A DNA stretch of 64,000 bases from Diadophis punctatus similis (GCA_023053685.1 JALIGW010000003.1:140675008-140739007), one strand, 5' to 3'; shown: positions 20,965 to 33,840, numbered from the stretch's first letter. Notes: generated by a model from the sequence alone, not told the origin. A program made the numbers and translations.

Positions 20965-21402
20965 GATGACACCTCCCACCTACCAGCCATTTGGAAACCC
21001 GCACTTGTTGACAAACGAGTCCCTAACACTAAGAATGACACTAGACCCACACTCACGAAAACCACACAGGATGTCACCACCACACACCCATGCAAAAAGC
21101 AAACCCAAACCCACACCAATGAGGCACGGCCACAAACCAGAAGCCAGACCATAGCTGCATCTTTAGCCACTCTAAACCCCTCCATTCCATACATGAAGCA
21201 AACTGACACCCCAGCCAATCATAGCACAGCCAACCCCCCATCCAATCAGAGCACAGCCAAGCCCCCAACAAATCAGAACACACCTCCACCCAATCAGAAC
21301 ACAGCTCCCACCCTATCAGTTCAAACCCCCAGTGGCAGTTAAAAGGAAGAAACAGCTGCAATCTCACATTGCTCCTAGAAGCAGCAAGCTGAAGACTCCA
21401 GC

Positions 21403-21434
21403 CTGATGATGACGAATGGGACTTCGTCAAAACG
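21403..21434 (+). ncRNA. Hammerhead-like core in right Penelope terminal repeat
   Basis: Same motif as in the left arm, CTGATGA then the TTCGTC hairpin, but the second conserved strand is CAAAACG in place of CGAAACG, a change that should abolish catalysis. Confidence 0.45.
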
Positions 21435-21517
21435 TTGCAAAGATACTTCCAATTTCACGCGGGAGAAAACCCGAATAACCAAAGACCCACATACAAACAC
21501 CCGCGAAAACCTCAGAA

Positions 21518-21959
<442 letters not shown>

Positions 21960-22264
21960 TTATATTTAACCAGGCTGGTGCAAAAGGTGGGAGCACGAAG
22001 GGTTCTTAAATTAAATAGATTATTTTGGTTCTTTTTTTAATCGGAGCATTGCTCCAGATTTAGCATTGAATCAGCCTTGATTGCTCTGATAGAGAATCTA
22101 TACTGGCAGAGAGCTACGGAAAGGGCAGCTTTATTGATTCTCCTAGATCTTTTGGCTGGCGTGGATACTTTTAGCCACATTATTGTTAAAGTGCTTTGGG
22201 GAGGTGAATGTTGTGGCATTGCTTTTTGGTGGTTCTATTACCCTTCTAGGTGATAGAAAGACAA
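21960..22264 (+). pseudogene. L2 LINE reverse-transcriptase fragment
   Basis: One frame, with a stop and small lesions, reads LIALIENLYWQRATERAAL, then LILLDLLAGVDTFSH. This matches the RT motif A region of L2 elements, normally ALxxLxDNL...LLxLLDLSAAFDTxxH. The catalytic Asp of LLDL is kept but the AAFDT segment is corrupted to AGVDT. A short, old, non-functional fragment. Confidence 0.65.
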
Positions 22265-23254
22265 TATTGCATGACTTTTGCTCAGCCTTCTGGGATTTAA
22301 GCTGAAGGCTGCCACAAAGATCTCTACCTTTAATTTCCTGTGAGCTTGGGACGGGTCATCTCCACAGTCTTTGAATGCATACAAGTTGGAAAAGACAGGG
22401 TGTGGGAGATCAAATTGAAAGTGAACTGAATTTAATTGAATTAAAACAAACTAAAATGAATTCCAGTGCTTCGCGTGCACACTTTTTTTTATACTAACTC
22501 CACAATCTGGCGTTCAAGATTCACATTTACTTTTGCCGAATAGGGCTGCATTCCCTGTTAAATCCCTGTTTTCACTCTAAAGATTCCTGGCCCTAACATT
22601 GCTTTTATACTTGCTTGACTTTCATTGTTCCTCAAAGAGTTCTGAGAATAGTACTTCAGTGACAATGTTAACAAGTATATTAAATATCACTATATTTCCC
22701 CACAAAACTACAATTTTCAGAGTTCCCTGGTGAGGGAATGATTATTAAGTTCATTTATGACTTTAACTTGTCTGTTCACAAGTAACATGTGGTCTCTTTA
22801 ACTGGACTCCTTCCAGGAAAATGTGAATAGAACTGAAGCCAATGTCTACATTACAGATATTTCCAACAAGATTGTGACAAAAACAAATTTTCCAGCAGAC
22901 CAAAAGCTATCTGTAAAAAATTACTCAGGTTTTTTTAAAAATGCTAGTTCTCTGTTTCTTTGATTCAGCATTAGCAAGGCATAATTCATGATATGTGCAG
23001 GCATGTACGCACACGCACACACACAATTTACAACATTTTATTACCCCTTACCCAACCAATCAGAAATACTATGGCACACCAATTTCACGAAGCATACTTT
23101 TATATGTATTTTGCATTGCTCCAGACCAATTCTAAATGGCATTCTGTCACGCTGCCACCATTCATTCAGAGTTGAATCAATATATTTCTGGAGAAATATA
23201 AAATCAGAAAACTAATAAAACAATGGGATTGACCTATGGAGTATGATGAACTTT
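22265..23254. other. No recognised feature
   Basis: About 1 kb of AT-rich sequence without supportable features. Confidence 0.5.
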
Positions 23255-23309
23255 GACTCTCCTGATTTCTACCTGGTGCCTTAACCACTACCGTACACCA
23301 AACTGGCTG
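23255..23309 (-). mobile_element. tRNA-SINE head fragment
   Basis: Minus strand CAGCCAGTTTGGTGTACGG, GGTTAAGGCACCAGG is the head of the SINE seen in full at 8104-8328. Confidence 0.7.
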
Positions 23310-23320
23310 TTCAACTAGGC

Positions 23321-23436
23321 CTGGGGTGGGCAACTATGGCCCCTTTATAAATGTGGACTTCAATGCCCATGGCCAGCTCAAGAATTCTGGGAGTTGAAGT
23401 CCACAGTTTGCAAAGGAGCCATAATTACAATCCCTA
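23321..23436. mobile_element. Palindromic hAT-like MITE (GGGCAACTATGGCCC type)
   Basis: Left end CTGGGGTGGGCAACTATGG, core TTCTGGGAGTTGAAGTCCAC, right end GAGCCATAATTACAATCCC. Flanks AACTAGGC and AACTTAGGC resemble an 8-bp duplication with one inserted base. The same family as the element split at 53695-54839. Confidence 0.75.
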
Positions 23437-23445
23437 AACTTAGGC

Positions 23446-24288
23446 TGACGCTTTAAAGTGAAGGGCCAGTCTTTTGAGTTGTATAAAGAAATATAGACAT
23501 TTCCATATGGTCTTCGAGAACACTCCCATATATATACAGCACTTACTTAAGATAAAACTTTCATTTATCCAATGAAATGCTTATTGTGCATCTCTCTCAA
23601 AACAAAGCACAACTCCACTCAAACAACTTCTCTAAGAATCAGATGAAAATTGTAACATTTCTGAAAACTTAACAGATTTTGCTGGGAAAATTATGAAACA
23701 AAAGAGAAAAAATTTATTGGGTAAGGGAAGTATACCAGTAGGTCCATTAGTCAAGTGCAATTTATAGCTGATGGGATGGCAAATCATTTTTTAAGTTTCC
23801 ATATATTTCCATCTCTTTCTCCTCAGAATAGACTATCAATTGATGAGTGAGATGCATGCATTATACATGTATTCATAAAAGAGAATTGATCAGCTTTTGG
23901 AATGCTAGATTACTTGGAAATGAAGTCATTTTTCTTAGGTGCTTTGTCCATTAACACTTCAGGAGTATTTTAAAGAAAGCTTAAAAGGTTTACATGTATA
24001 TATGTACACATAGGTACATATAGTGTTTTGTTTAATATTTGTTTGTCCTTTTTAATGTTTACATTTCAATAAAAATTATTTTTTTAAAAAAGAAAGTACA
24101 TGTATTCTTGTAAACTACTCTATCTTTCCTTTCTTGGGAGCAAAGGTTACAGAAACATTTTCAGTGTGAAATACTGGGACATTTTGAATGAAAAATATCC
24201 TAGATTCCATGCCTGGAAACCTCTGGGTTGTGTTGTAGTACACAAGCTTAATCGCTTTTGAAATCACTTAGTCTATAATTCTAATAGT
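23446..24288. other. No recognised feature
   Basis: AT-rich sequence, no supportable feature. Confidence 0.5.
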
Positions 24289-24538
24289 GAAGAGTTTCTC
24301 AATCTTGGCAGATTGAAGATGTCTGGGCTTCATATCTGTTCTGTGTTGATTGGGGAAGCTGCCAAGGTTGAAAAACACTGTATTGGCCACTTGGACAGTG
24401 CAACTTAAAAACAAACAAACAAACAAACAAACAAACAAATATAATCTGTATATAGAATGAACCTCTGTAAAGAAAAAAAAAAGAATGCTGGCTGGGGAAT
24501 TCTGGCATATCTTAAGCTGCAATGGTTGAGAAACAGTC
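24289..24538. mobile_element. Degenerate palindromic MITE pieces around (AAAC)n
   Basis: AGTTTCTCAATCTTGGCAG (24292) and CTGCCAAGGTTGAAAAACACTG in two parts (near 24360) form one degenerate palindrome. GGCTGGGGAATTCTGG and GGTTGAGAAACAGTCCTG (24489-24540) are the right half of another. (AAAC)n and poly-A lie between them. Confidence 0.55.
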
Positions 24539-24558
24539 CTGTACAGAAATCCTAGATA

Positions 24559-25050
24559 CGTGATGGCAAACCTATGGCACGTGTGCCAGAAGTGGCACGT
24601 AGCGCCCTTTCTGTGGGCATGCGAGCCGTCACCCCAGCTCAGCTCTGCCGCACATGCGCGTGCGTCTTCTTCCGGCCAGCTGGTTTTTGGGTCTCAGCCG
24701 CGCATGCATGGGGGTGCATGCACTGGGGCACGCATGCATGGGGTGCATGTGGGGTGTATGCATGCACAGGGCTGCACCGGGGTGCATACGCAGGGAGGCG
24801 GGCTGCACATGGGGGTTGGGTGCACATGCGCAGGGGGGTGGGGCACATGCAGGGGGCGTGTGTACATGTGTGGAGGGTGTATGGGTATGGGTCGCACGGG
24901 AGAGCGGCATGCATGCGGGGTTTCACATGCATGCACAGGGGATGCATGCCCAGGGAGGTGCATGTATTGCATTTTGGGGGTTCAGGAACACGCGCATTCT
25001 CATGCACACGTGCTTTGGGCACTCAGTCCGGGAAAGGTTAGCCATCACTG
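24559..25050. mobile_element. hAT MITE, family C, GC-rich divergent copy
   Basis: The ends TGATGGCAAACCTATGGCAC and GGTTAGCCATCACTG match the family at 7296-7857. The interior is full of GCATGCATG and TGCATGG repeats. I see no matching 8-bp flanks. The long overlapping open frames here come from the repetitive GC-rich sequence. Confidence 0.8.
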
Positions 25051-25335
25051 GAGTAAGATTAAAGAGGTTTCCTGGCTCTCAGTTAAGAATGGTGATAGCA
25101 AAAAAAAAAAAAAAAAGGAATGCTCATCCCTAAGAGAATAAAAAAAAAATCTTAGAAGAATTCTAAAACCAGACTTTGTTTTCCCTGATTTATAGATAGT
25201 ACCATTATATATAACTGAGTAAATGGAATGGGTAATGATCATACATATAATTCTTATGAACCAGGAGTGAGTTATAACCAACTATTCATCTGATGCAGAT
25301 CTGCTTTTCTGGCTGCAAATCCGAACAGATAGCTA

Positions 25336-25338
<3 letters not shown>

Positions 25339-25398
<60 letters not shown>
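25339..25398. repeat. (TG)n(CA)n self-complementary microsatellite
   Basis: TG repeats pass through GCGCGC into CA repeats, making the whole tract a near-perfect palindrome that could form a hairpin or Z-DNA. Confidence 0.93.
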
Positions 25399-25399
<1 letters not shown>

Positions 25400-26947
25400 G
25401 TGCAATATCTTATTTTATTTGACTATAGAATTACGTATGGTGATTGATATGCACTTATATTTTATGAGCTAGGTTTTCCTGTCCCTTGGTCATTATCTGT
25501 TGATATTAATCGGAAAAGGAGCTGAGCATTGACTGATGCTCCTATGCTGTAACCAGATAAAACGGTCTGGTAGTTGGCGTGAAGATTCCTGAGAATCTCA
25601 GTATTTACTGACTTATCCTCAACTGTAATCTTTACTCATGTAAAAAGCAGTGTGTCTGAATGAGTAATTAAATGTGATGAGTGATGAATAACTAAACAAA
25701 TCCCAATGTTAAGGGATCTGTCTTCAATGAATAACTGAATTTATGACTTTCTGAAGCACATTTATACTTTTATATTCCGTACTACTGTAAGTCTAATAAA
25801 TAGGACTATTAACTTTTTAAATTTGCTAAAAGAAAAAGTGGTAGGTTTCTTCTATTGTCCACAGGGCGACCCATGCTGAAAAACCTCAGTCTTTTTCTGA
25901 TTACTTTGTGAGTGGCACAAAGAGTCTCACCTGAAGGCTAGATTCTGCTCTCCTATTTTACTTTGAATAAGTAATCAGTGATAAAACAGAGAGCCAGTTT
26001 GCTATATCTAATGTTAATAACTGGATCCTACTAGCTTCCATGTAATTTGGTCTCAGTCACAGTGGTCAACCATGTTTCTCATTTGCAGTGGTATTACATA
26101 TGCAGTGGTATTTGCATACAAATCCATTTAATTAAATTTAATTAAATTAAGGTGAGCACACAATTTTAAAAAGATCGGTGAATCTGGGTGAAATATTTAG
26201 ATATAGGACCAGAGTTTTCAAACTGTATTTTACAATATAATTAAGTCTTGCTTACTAAAAATTGAGACCTACCTAGCTTAGGCCACATTAGATGAGATCA
26301 CATCCCAAAATGTCACAAATCTAGTCAAATGTAATCACAACCCTACAGTTTACTGCACTGTATCCTAGAAGTCTGAAAAAGTAGACTTCCTCTTGTATTT
26401 TCTTTTTCTCTGTGTCAACTTTTTTGTTTAATAAATAAGTGAACTGGTAAATTGTGATTTGATTTAATTCTTAAATAAAGAGATGACTTTACTGAATTAA
26501 TTTCATATATTGGAATCAATTTAATTCGTAGTTGTTATGTAAAGTGTCTCTTTTTTAACACAATCTCCATGCCACAGTCCTGTGCCTATTTTACTTGCTT
26601 TGATATTTCTGTGTGGTGAATATGTATCTGTAACTACCTGTCAGTATGATGTCACAACTATATGCTTTGACAGCATACAGCAGAAAAACAATGATTCTGA
26701 TTACTGTTGCCACTAGGCTGATTTTAAGAATCATGGGAAAACAGAGAAGATAGCTTGAATAATACAGCAACTAAACCAATCTTGTGCACTGATTGGCAAG
26801 CACAGTGCATATTCAGAAGTGAGGATTTCCATCAAATGCAACTCTTCCATTTCTTAAGCTGAAGATGCAAGGAACTGAGTCTGAAACTTTCCAGATACTT
26901 CAATGGACTGATGGACCTTTCCAATAGCAGTCACAAATCGAGTGCAT
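25399..26947. other. No recognised feature
   Basis: About 1.55 kb of AT-rich sequence. Short TTAATTAAATTTAATTAAA palindromes occur near 26130. Confidence 0.5.
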
Positions 26948-26955
26948 GGAGAAAC

Positions 26956-27200
26956 CAGGGATGAAATGCTACCAGTTCGGCCTGGTTCGGGTGTACCGGT
27001 AGCGGCGGCTGCCGGTGGTTCGGAGAACTGGTAGCGGCTGCAGTGCGATGCTTCGCCCACCCGCCCAGACAATGCCATGTTGTAGTTTTTAACCCTCTGT
27101 GCATGCGCAGAGGGTGAAAAAGCACGCACGACTGTGGCACGCGCAAAATGCAAACGCGCACTTCCAAACCAGTAGGGAAGGTAAGTAGATTTCACCACTG
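26956..27200. mobile_element. hAT MITE, family A variant
   Basis: Ends CAGGGATGAAATGCTACCAG and AGATTTCACCACTG; exact duplication GGAGAAAC at 26948-26955 and 27201-27208. The interior has CTGTGCATGCGCAGAG, a decayed version of the palindrome in other copies. Confidence 0.93.
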
Positions 27201-27425
27201 GGAGAAACCACTATATTACCCACATTTTGCTTCAGAATAATTTGTCATACCCATAAAATGATGTCATATATTAAAGACCTAAGGGGGCAAATTTTATCTT
27301 CAGGAGACAGTAATATAAAAGCCTGCCTACATGAGAGAGAAGAATGGCACAAGGGCTTTTTGACAATATGAAAAGCCTCTTCCCTGCTTTTGCCGCTACG
27401 AAGAGCTGTTCCATCACGTTCAATG

Positions 27426-27612
27426 CAGTAGTGGGTTCCACTTACCTTTGCTACCGGTTCAGGAATGGGGGTGCATGGGCGCACTTTGAGCGCGCACAAT
27501 GCTTCTGTGCTTGTGCAGAGCATTTTTTATGACGTCCGGGCAGGTGGGCGTAGCCTCCCGCCACCGCTACCGATTCGCCAAACTGGTACGAACCGGTAGC
27601 AACCCACCACTG
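27426..27612. mobile_element. hAT MITE, family A
   Basis: Ends CAGTAGTGGGTTCC and GCAACCCACCACTG; exact duplication GTTCAATG at 27418-27425 and 27613-27620. Its palindrome has decayed to CTTCTGTGCTTGTGCAG. Confidence 0.95.
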
Positions 27613-27705
27613 GTTCAATGGCAAGCCCCCACTCCAAAATCAAACCAACAGGTTATTAAAACATAAATCAGTTTTCAACCATAAAAAACAGAATAAATCT
27701 ACCTA

Positions 27706-28635
27706 CCATATTTTTCAGAGTATAAGACACACCTTTTTACCTCAAAAAAGTGGGTGAAAACTTGGGTGCGTCTTATACACCGAATGTAGCCCCACCCAGC
27801 CACCCCCACCCTTTGGCCTCTGCCTCCCAGCAATTTACTCCTTGCAGCAAACAGTGCAGAGCCTGATTAGCACAAGCAACTGATTATCAGCCTCCCGACC
27901 AGCAGCTGATTGAGGCTTGCAGGCAGGCCCATGTGCTAAAATGAAAGTGAAACTAAAACTGCAAGGAGGCAAATTGCTGGGAGGGAGAGGCAGAGGCAGA
28001 ATTTTATTTTCTTGTGCTAATCAGTTGCTGAAACTGGATGCAAGGAGGTAAGTCAATAACTATAAATGTCTATAGAATGTTCAAATTATTAGACTTATTT
28101 TTAAAGACTGCTTTATTATTGTTCTAGACAACTTAACAAAATGAAGAAGCTTTTTAAAATAAATGCTTGATCTGAAGAGGCCCAGTGCTATTGTATCTTC
28201 TTTTAAATAGCAGAGAATAATGTATACTTCAAGAAAGCCACATCAATTTTAACAGCATCTGTACAAGTATAATCTGAAATGTAACAGTGTCCTGTTTAGT
28301 ATTAAGATAAGGCAGCTGAGTTAAACCCTGACTTAGTCATGTTTGGAGTAGATCTATTTAAATAATTGGGAGGAGTTAGTGTGACTACATTTAAGAAAGC
28401 TTTCTGGCATTAATATACTGCCATATTGTACATTTCTCCAATTCTTTGCTATTTCTATGGGTCAGGCACACATGCACAGAAATACACAGCAAACAGTGTG
28501 TATCATCTGTACTGTTTGCTGTTTGCTGGGAGGCAAATTGCTGAGAGGCAGAGGCAGATTTTTTCCCTTGTTTTCCTCCCCCAAAACTAAGGTATGTCTT
28601 ATACTCTGGTGCGTCTTATACTCCGAAAAATATGG
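27706..28635. mobile_element. TA-flanked MITE with ATTTTTCRGAGTATAAGAC termini
   Basis: Left end CCATATTTTTCAGAGTATAA and right end TTATACTCCGAAAAATATGG are inverted repeats of about 28 bp flanked by TA on both sides. TA targets suit Tc1/mariner-like elements. The interior has repeated GAGGCAGAGGCAG and AGCAAACAGTG motifs in both orientations. No transposase is visible. Confidence 0.85.
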
Positions 28636-28637
28636 TA

Positions 28638-30187
28638 GTCTTTCAGACAACACAAAACCTTTCCTACATTAAAGTATTATAATAATTGTTGCAGTTTAAT
28701 ATGATTGATGAGCTCAACCAGCAACAGTGACCATCTTAGAATTAAACAGCTTGATGAATTACTCTTTGCGGCTACAAAGTGCAACTGTCTGTGGAAAGCA
28801 TTAAATATTAGTTGACCAGATCTCTTAAACCTTGGAACTGTGGGAGCTGAATGACAGAAATGTAACATGCTTTGAAAAGGAAGCCATAATGTATTACTAC
28901 TTTTCTTTTCTAAGCCTCGGTTTTATCCTTCATCCCTTCAATATGCCTCTGAAAACAAGAGAGAGATTCAGAAGTTGTATGGTGAATTGACAATGCATTT
29001 CATGGCTACCTTGTTGCAAAGCGAATTATTCCCATATGTGTTTAAAACAAAAACAAAACAAAACCCTAATGCTTCTAAAAACCTTTCCCCCCTAAAAAGA
29101 ACAAGATTTCCAAATTTGCCACCTGCACTATGCTATGTAGCAGATAAAAATAGCAAAAGAACCACTAATGAAAGCCAGATACTGAGGAACACTTCAACTT
29201 ATATTTTTATTCCATCTATATAAGACCACAGGAATTCTTTCCGCTACCTGGCCAAGAATTAATATCAATGAAATGTGATGTCTCCTCAATCACAGCATGC
29301 CAGTTCAGGACTAAGCTAAACCTGCTTCTTTCCTACTTTCCAAAAAATGTAAGATTTGTCCAGGTAACCTTGCTTGAATTACAATTAAGGCTCATCTTCC
29401 CTGTGACCATGCTATAGTAAAATATTGATCTATTTTATAAACATGCAGCGTCCACTCATTTGGCTTCTAAACTTGCTCCAAGAAGACTTCCTGCAGACAA
29501 GTTAGTTGCCAAGTCATGTTTATAATAAGGGAGGAGTGCTTATGGAAATCAGAAGATCAGCCAGATTTAATTCAGGGTATAGGACAGGAACAGCCATCTG
29601 CTATCTGAAATGTCCTATTTATCTTGCTAAAAGGAATGACAAAGATTACTACTTATGTTAATGTTGCTTCATTGAAATGCAGCATACAAACTGCTTCTGT
29701 CTGGAATTCAATATAATCTTTGAGAAAAATCTTGGTGGTTTAAAGCCTATAGTTATCAATCTTATTTATTGGCTGAATCAGTACATTGATCAGTTGCTGC
29801 TAAATAAACATGTAGGTCAATTACTGTCTGCAGCCATTAAGGATATCTGCTTAGTGAATGCACTTATATTGGCTGACATCTTGTTATATATCTTTTGATC
29901 TGTCAGTCAATCAATGAAAATTTATTTACAATGACTGACCAAGTCTAAATGATAAGAAAATGCAACAGCACTCTATAACATTAACCAGAATAATGCAATA
30001 AGAAATGTATGCACAGAATATTGATTGTAATACAAAACTTGGAAGTTATTTTATGCAGATAAATATGTGTATGAATAGATTTTAAAAACCCATAGTACCT
30101 CACTAGGGTTTTAGCATCTGTCTAATTTGGTTCGAGAGCAAACATATATTTAGCAAATGTCTATAGAGATTTTCAATCATCCAGGTC
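28638..30187. other. No recognised feature
   Basis: About 1.55 kb without mobile elements or coding regions I can identify. Confidence 0.5.
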
Positions 30188-30752
30188 ATGATTGTCCCAA
30201 AGGTGCTTTTCAAAAGGCAACTGGACTCTCCTGGTTCCCCCCCCTTGAAAACATTTTGCTTCTCATTCAAGAATAGAATAGAATAGAATAGAATAGAATA
30301 GAATAGAATAGAATAGAATAGAATAGAATAGAATAGAATAGAATAGAATAGAATAGAATTCTTTATTGGCCAAGTGTGATTGGACACACAAGGAATTTGT
30401 CTTTGGTGCATATGCTCTCAGTGTACATAAAAAGAAAAGATACATTCGTCAAGAATCATAAGGTACAACACTTAATGATAGTCATAGGGTACAAATAAGC
30501 AATCAAATCATACTAGGAAACAATCAATATAAATCATAAGGATGCAAGCAACAAATTACAGTCATACTGTCAAAAGTGGGAGGAGATGGGTGATAGGAAC
30601 GATGAGAAGATTAATAGTAATAGTAATGCAGACTTAGTGAATAGTTTGACAGTGTTGAGGGAATTATTTGTTTAGTAGACTGATAATCTTGGGTGAGAAA
30701 ACGTTTTCAAGGAAAAAAAACCAAAAAACCTTTTGAAAAGCACCTTTGGGAT
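30188..30752. mobile_element. Inverted repeat (Penelope terminal-repeat-like) split by CR1-L3
   Basis: CCCAAAGGTGCTTTTCAAAAGG at 30195-30216 (in two parts: CCCAAAGGTGC, TTTTCAAAAGG) recurs inverted at about 30729-30751, and CTTGAAAACATTTTGCTTC answers GTGAGAAAACGTTTTCAAGG. The inner motif resembles the GAAACGTCTTCAAGG end of a squamate repeat that in full form has a CTGAAGA-hairpin-GAAACG core. Assignment to Penelope is inference; a MITE is the alternative. Confidence 0.5.
30271..30680 (-). mobile_element. CR1-L3 ('Snake1'-type) LINE 3' end with (TAGAA)n
   Basis: About 87 bp of GAATA repeats (30271-30358) continue into ATTCTTTATTGGCCAAGTGTG, then sequence matching 204-480. The repeat is joined to the LINE 3' end exactly, as in the first copy but much longer, consistent with microsatellite growth seeded by the LINE tail. 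Confidence 0.85.
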
Positions 30753-30755
30753 ATA

Positions 30756-31089
30756 TATTTATCAGGAGAAAAATAAGTAAATAAAACCGAATGTTTCTTT
30801 TATAACATTAATATTTTTTTCTTTTATAAAATAAAATAAAATTTAATTTGGAGGTACATGGGAATCAAGATTTCATCCTTACAATGTCAGGGATAAGCAT
30901 TACGCTAGCAACACAAAATGAATGGATGTCTGACCTATAAAAATTCAATATTTGGCTACTGTTTAATCATACACATAATTAACATGACCCTTAATGTATT
31001 AAAAGCCAGAGCTAAATGAACTAGACAGTAGATGTTTGAGCAGCAGATAAAGTATCAACATCCTTAAACTGTAAATCAAGAACTGTAAA
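30756..31089. other. No recognised feature
   Basis: AT-rich, nothing supportable. Confidence 0.5.
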
Positions 31090-32850
31090 TCAAGAACAAC
31101 ACATTCTTTGGCTCAGTCTTTGTAAACAGCAATGGCTCATGCCCAAAATTCCCCAGTCGTACCGCAAATAATCACAACGATTTAATACAAATAGACTTCA
31201 CTGAAGACAACGTTGAAAAAGCACTACGCAGCCAAAAACCTTCCCTGTCAATCAGATCTGATGGACTATGTGCATACTTCCTAAAAAAGCTCTCCACAGC
31301 CATAGCTGAACCACTAAGCATAATCTTTGAAAAATCCTTCAGGACCAGTTCCCTACCAAAACTATGGTCACTAGCCACGGTCATCCCCATCTTCAAAAAG
31401 GGAGATCCCAGTCTAGTAGAAAACTACAGACCAATCTCTCTATGCTGCGTCACATGCAAAGTCATAGAATCAATCATAAACCAATCCGTTACCCTCCACC
31501 TAGAAACTAACAACCTACTCTCAAACAAGCAATTCGGTTTCAGAAAAAAAATATCCTGCAATCTACAACTACTACACTGCAAAAACATATGGACCTCAAA
31601 ACTTGACCAGGGCAAAACAATAGACGCAATTTACATAGATTTCTGTAAAGCCTTCGACTCAGTGGTTCACGATAAACTACTTCTGAAACTGAAATCCTAC
31701 GGCATCTCTGGACTTCTTCATGACTGGATAACTGCGTTCCTGTCAAACAGACAACAAGTGGTCAAAATAGGGAGTGCCCTATCAAATCCCGTACCTGTTA
31801 ACAGCGGTGTTCCCCAAGGCAGCATACTAGGACCAATACTCTTTATACTTTATATAAATGACCTTTGCGATCAAATTACAAGCGACTGCGTTCTCTTCGC
31901 CGATGATGTAAAACTCTTCAATACCACCGACAACACTGCTATCCTCCAAAAAGACGTCGACTTTGTGTCAGAATGGTCAAACATCTGGCAACTCTAAATC
32001 TCAACCAACAAATGCTCTGTCCTACACATTGGCAAAAAAAATCAGAACACCAAATACAAGCTGAACAGACAAGACCTTACAGACGACGCTCACCCTGTCA
32101 AAGACCTTGGAATACTCATATCAAATGACCTAAGTGCCAAAGCCCACTACAACAACATCACCAAAAAGGCTTCAAGAACTGTTAACCCAATCTTATGTAG
32201 CTTCTTCTCCGGTAATATCACACTACTAACCAGAGCATACAAAACATTCGCCAGACCAATCCTTGAATTCAGCTCATCTGTCTGGAACCCACACTGCATA
32301 TCAGACATAAATACATTAGAAAGTGTCCAGAGATACTTTACAAGAAGAGTTCTCCACTCCTCTACTCGCAACAGAATACCTTACGCAACCAGACTTGAAA
32401 TCCTGGGCTTAGAAAGCTTAGAACTACGTCACCTTCTGCACGACCTAAGCATAGCTCATAAAATTATCTGCTACAACGTCCTTCCTCTCAACGACTACTT
32501 CAGCTTCAACCACAACAATACACAAGCACACAACAGATACAAACTCAAAGTGAACCACTCCAAACTTGACTGTAGAAAATACGACTTTAGCAACAGAGTG
32601 GTAAATGCCTGGAACTCACTACCTGACATTGTGGTTTTGTCACCAACCCCCCAAAACTTTACCCTTAGACTGTCCACTGTTGACCTCACCCGATTCCTAA
32701 GAGGTCATAAGTGCACCAGCATGCCTACTGTCCCTGTCCTAATGTTCCCTCTTATCAGTACCCATCTTATGTATATAAACAATGTTATATCTATGTATAT
32801 TACCAACACGTACTTGACAAAAATAAATAAATTAAAATTAAATTAAAATA
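31090..32850 (+). mobile_element. CR1-like LINE, 5'-truncated, reading frame nearly intact
   Basis: One frame runs from about 31098 to 32846 with a single stop at 31995-31997. The 3' end is AT-rich with AAATAAATAAATT. Same family as the U6-linked copy (14231-14512) and 43344-43682. The carboxyl motifs suggest the CR1/L2/Rex1 group; exact clade not determined. Confidence 0.85.
31098..32846 (+). pseudogene. LINE ORF2: reverse transcriptase and C-terminal domain, one nonsense codon
   Basis: The frame begins NTFFGSVFVNSNG in the linker before the RT. It holds VIPIFKKGDPSLVENYRPIS (RT motif 1-2), IYIDFCKAFDSV with the motif A Asp, SGVPQGSILGPILF (motif B) and VLFADDVKLF (motif C catalytic FADD). 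A TAA replaces a sense codon at 31995-31997 after NIWQL. The carboxyl part resumes in the same frame with LDCRKYDFSNRVVNAWNSLP, a typical CR1/Rex-like C-terminus. The endonuclease is missing by 5' truncation. One stop and retained catalytic residues mark a young copy, but not an active one. Confidence 0.88.
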
Positions 32851-33840
32851 ATTTTTCCCTTAGTTGAAAATAAATTAGGTAAAAACCAAATATTTGATGC
32901 AAGTAAAAGCTTTCAATAATGCGGTTCCTGAAATAAATACTAGAACTATAACCTATTTTTGTCTAATACCTAAAATGATAGGGACCAAGCTTTCCAAACA
33001 GCAGACAGCTGAAGACTGAATTGAGATGCACACATGGACACCCCAGAAAGAAAACTCACATTAGGACTTCCGGCGGTGACATCAACACGAGCAGGAGCAA
33101 AGAAACGGACTCCATTTCCCTAGCTCCGATTTTTCCAGCCTGGAAGCCTTAAAAAGGCACTATCTGCCCTGGAGAGGCAGATAGAAAAAAGGGAAATTCT
33201 AAGGACGTCGGGGAGAAAGGCAATCTCCCCAAAGGTACAGGAAAACTCCCCTAATTCCAGCCGGGAAGAAACCAGCCATTTTGGCAGGTTCAAAGTGCTG
33301 ACAGCCAAGGAGTAGGAAGTGAAGATTAAGAAATCTAAAATTCTAAAATTCAGCAGAGTTTAAGGGCTGATATTGTTGAATTAAACAAGTGATATGATTG
33401 ATTGGTGAACTGCGGTGCGGTGGATTTACAGGCTGATCATACAGAAAGAGACAGAAATCAAGAGAAGTGCTTATTAGAGACGTCACATTTGGACAATTTG
33501 GACATCTTTGGAGAAGAGGCAAACTTTTGAAATTGGAGACTATTAAAGGATTGTTATAATTCCATAAGTCTATAACTTTAGAAATCCAGAAACTGGAAAG
33601 TAGAAGAACTGTGGTGTTAAGTAAAGATGATGCAAGACTGAAGGAAGATTGCATAGAGCTATGAAAATAATATAAGATAAGTAATCCTACTAAAAGATAG
33701 TGGATAAAAACAGTTAATAGAAAAATAAGAAAATTAAGAGGAAGGTGTGGTTAGTGAAAGTTGAAATATTTGTGTAATTTATATTTACAATATTTGTAAA
33801 TATAATATACATAATTATACATATACATATACATAATTTA

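Noticed and set aside
20697..21218. 173-codon minus-strand frame in the Penelope element
   Set aside because: Antisense shadow; its first residues repeat the plus-strand peptide only because the terminal repeats are inverted.
24560..25141. 193-codon open frame with repeated Met/His/Gly/Cys
   Set aside because: It lies in a GC-rich hAT MITE full of GCATGCATG repeats; several frames on both strands are open for the same reason.
31662..31997. Active LINE locus
   Set aside because: Catalytic FADD is kept, but the copy is 5'-truncated and has a stop at 31995.
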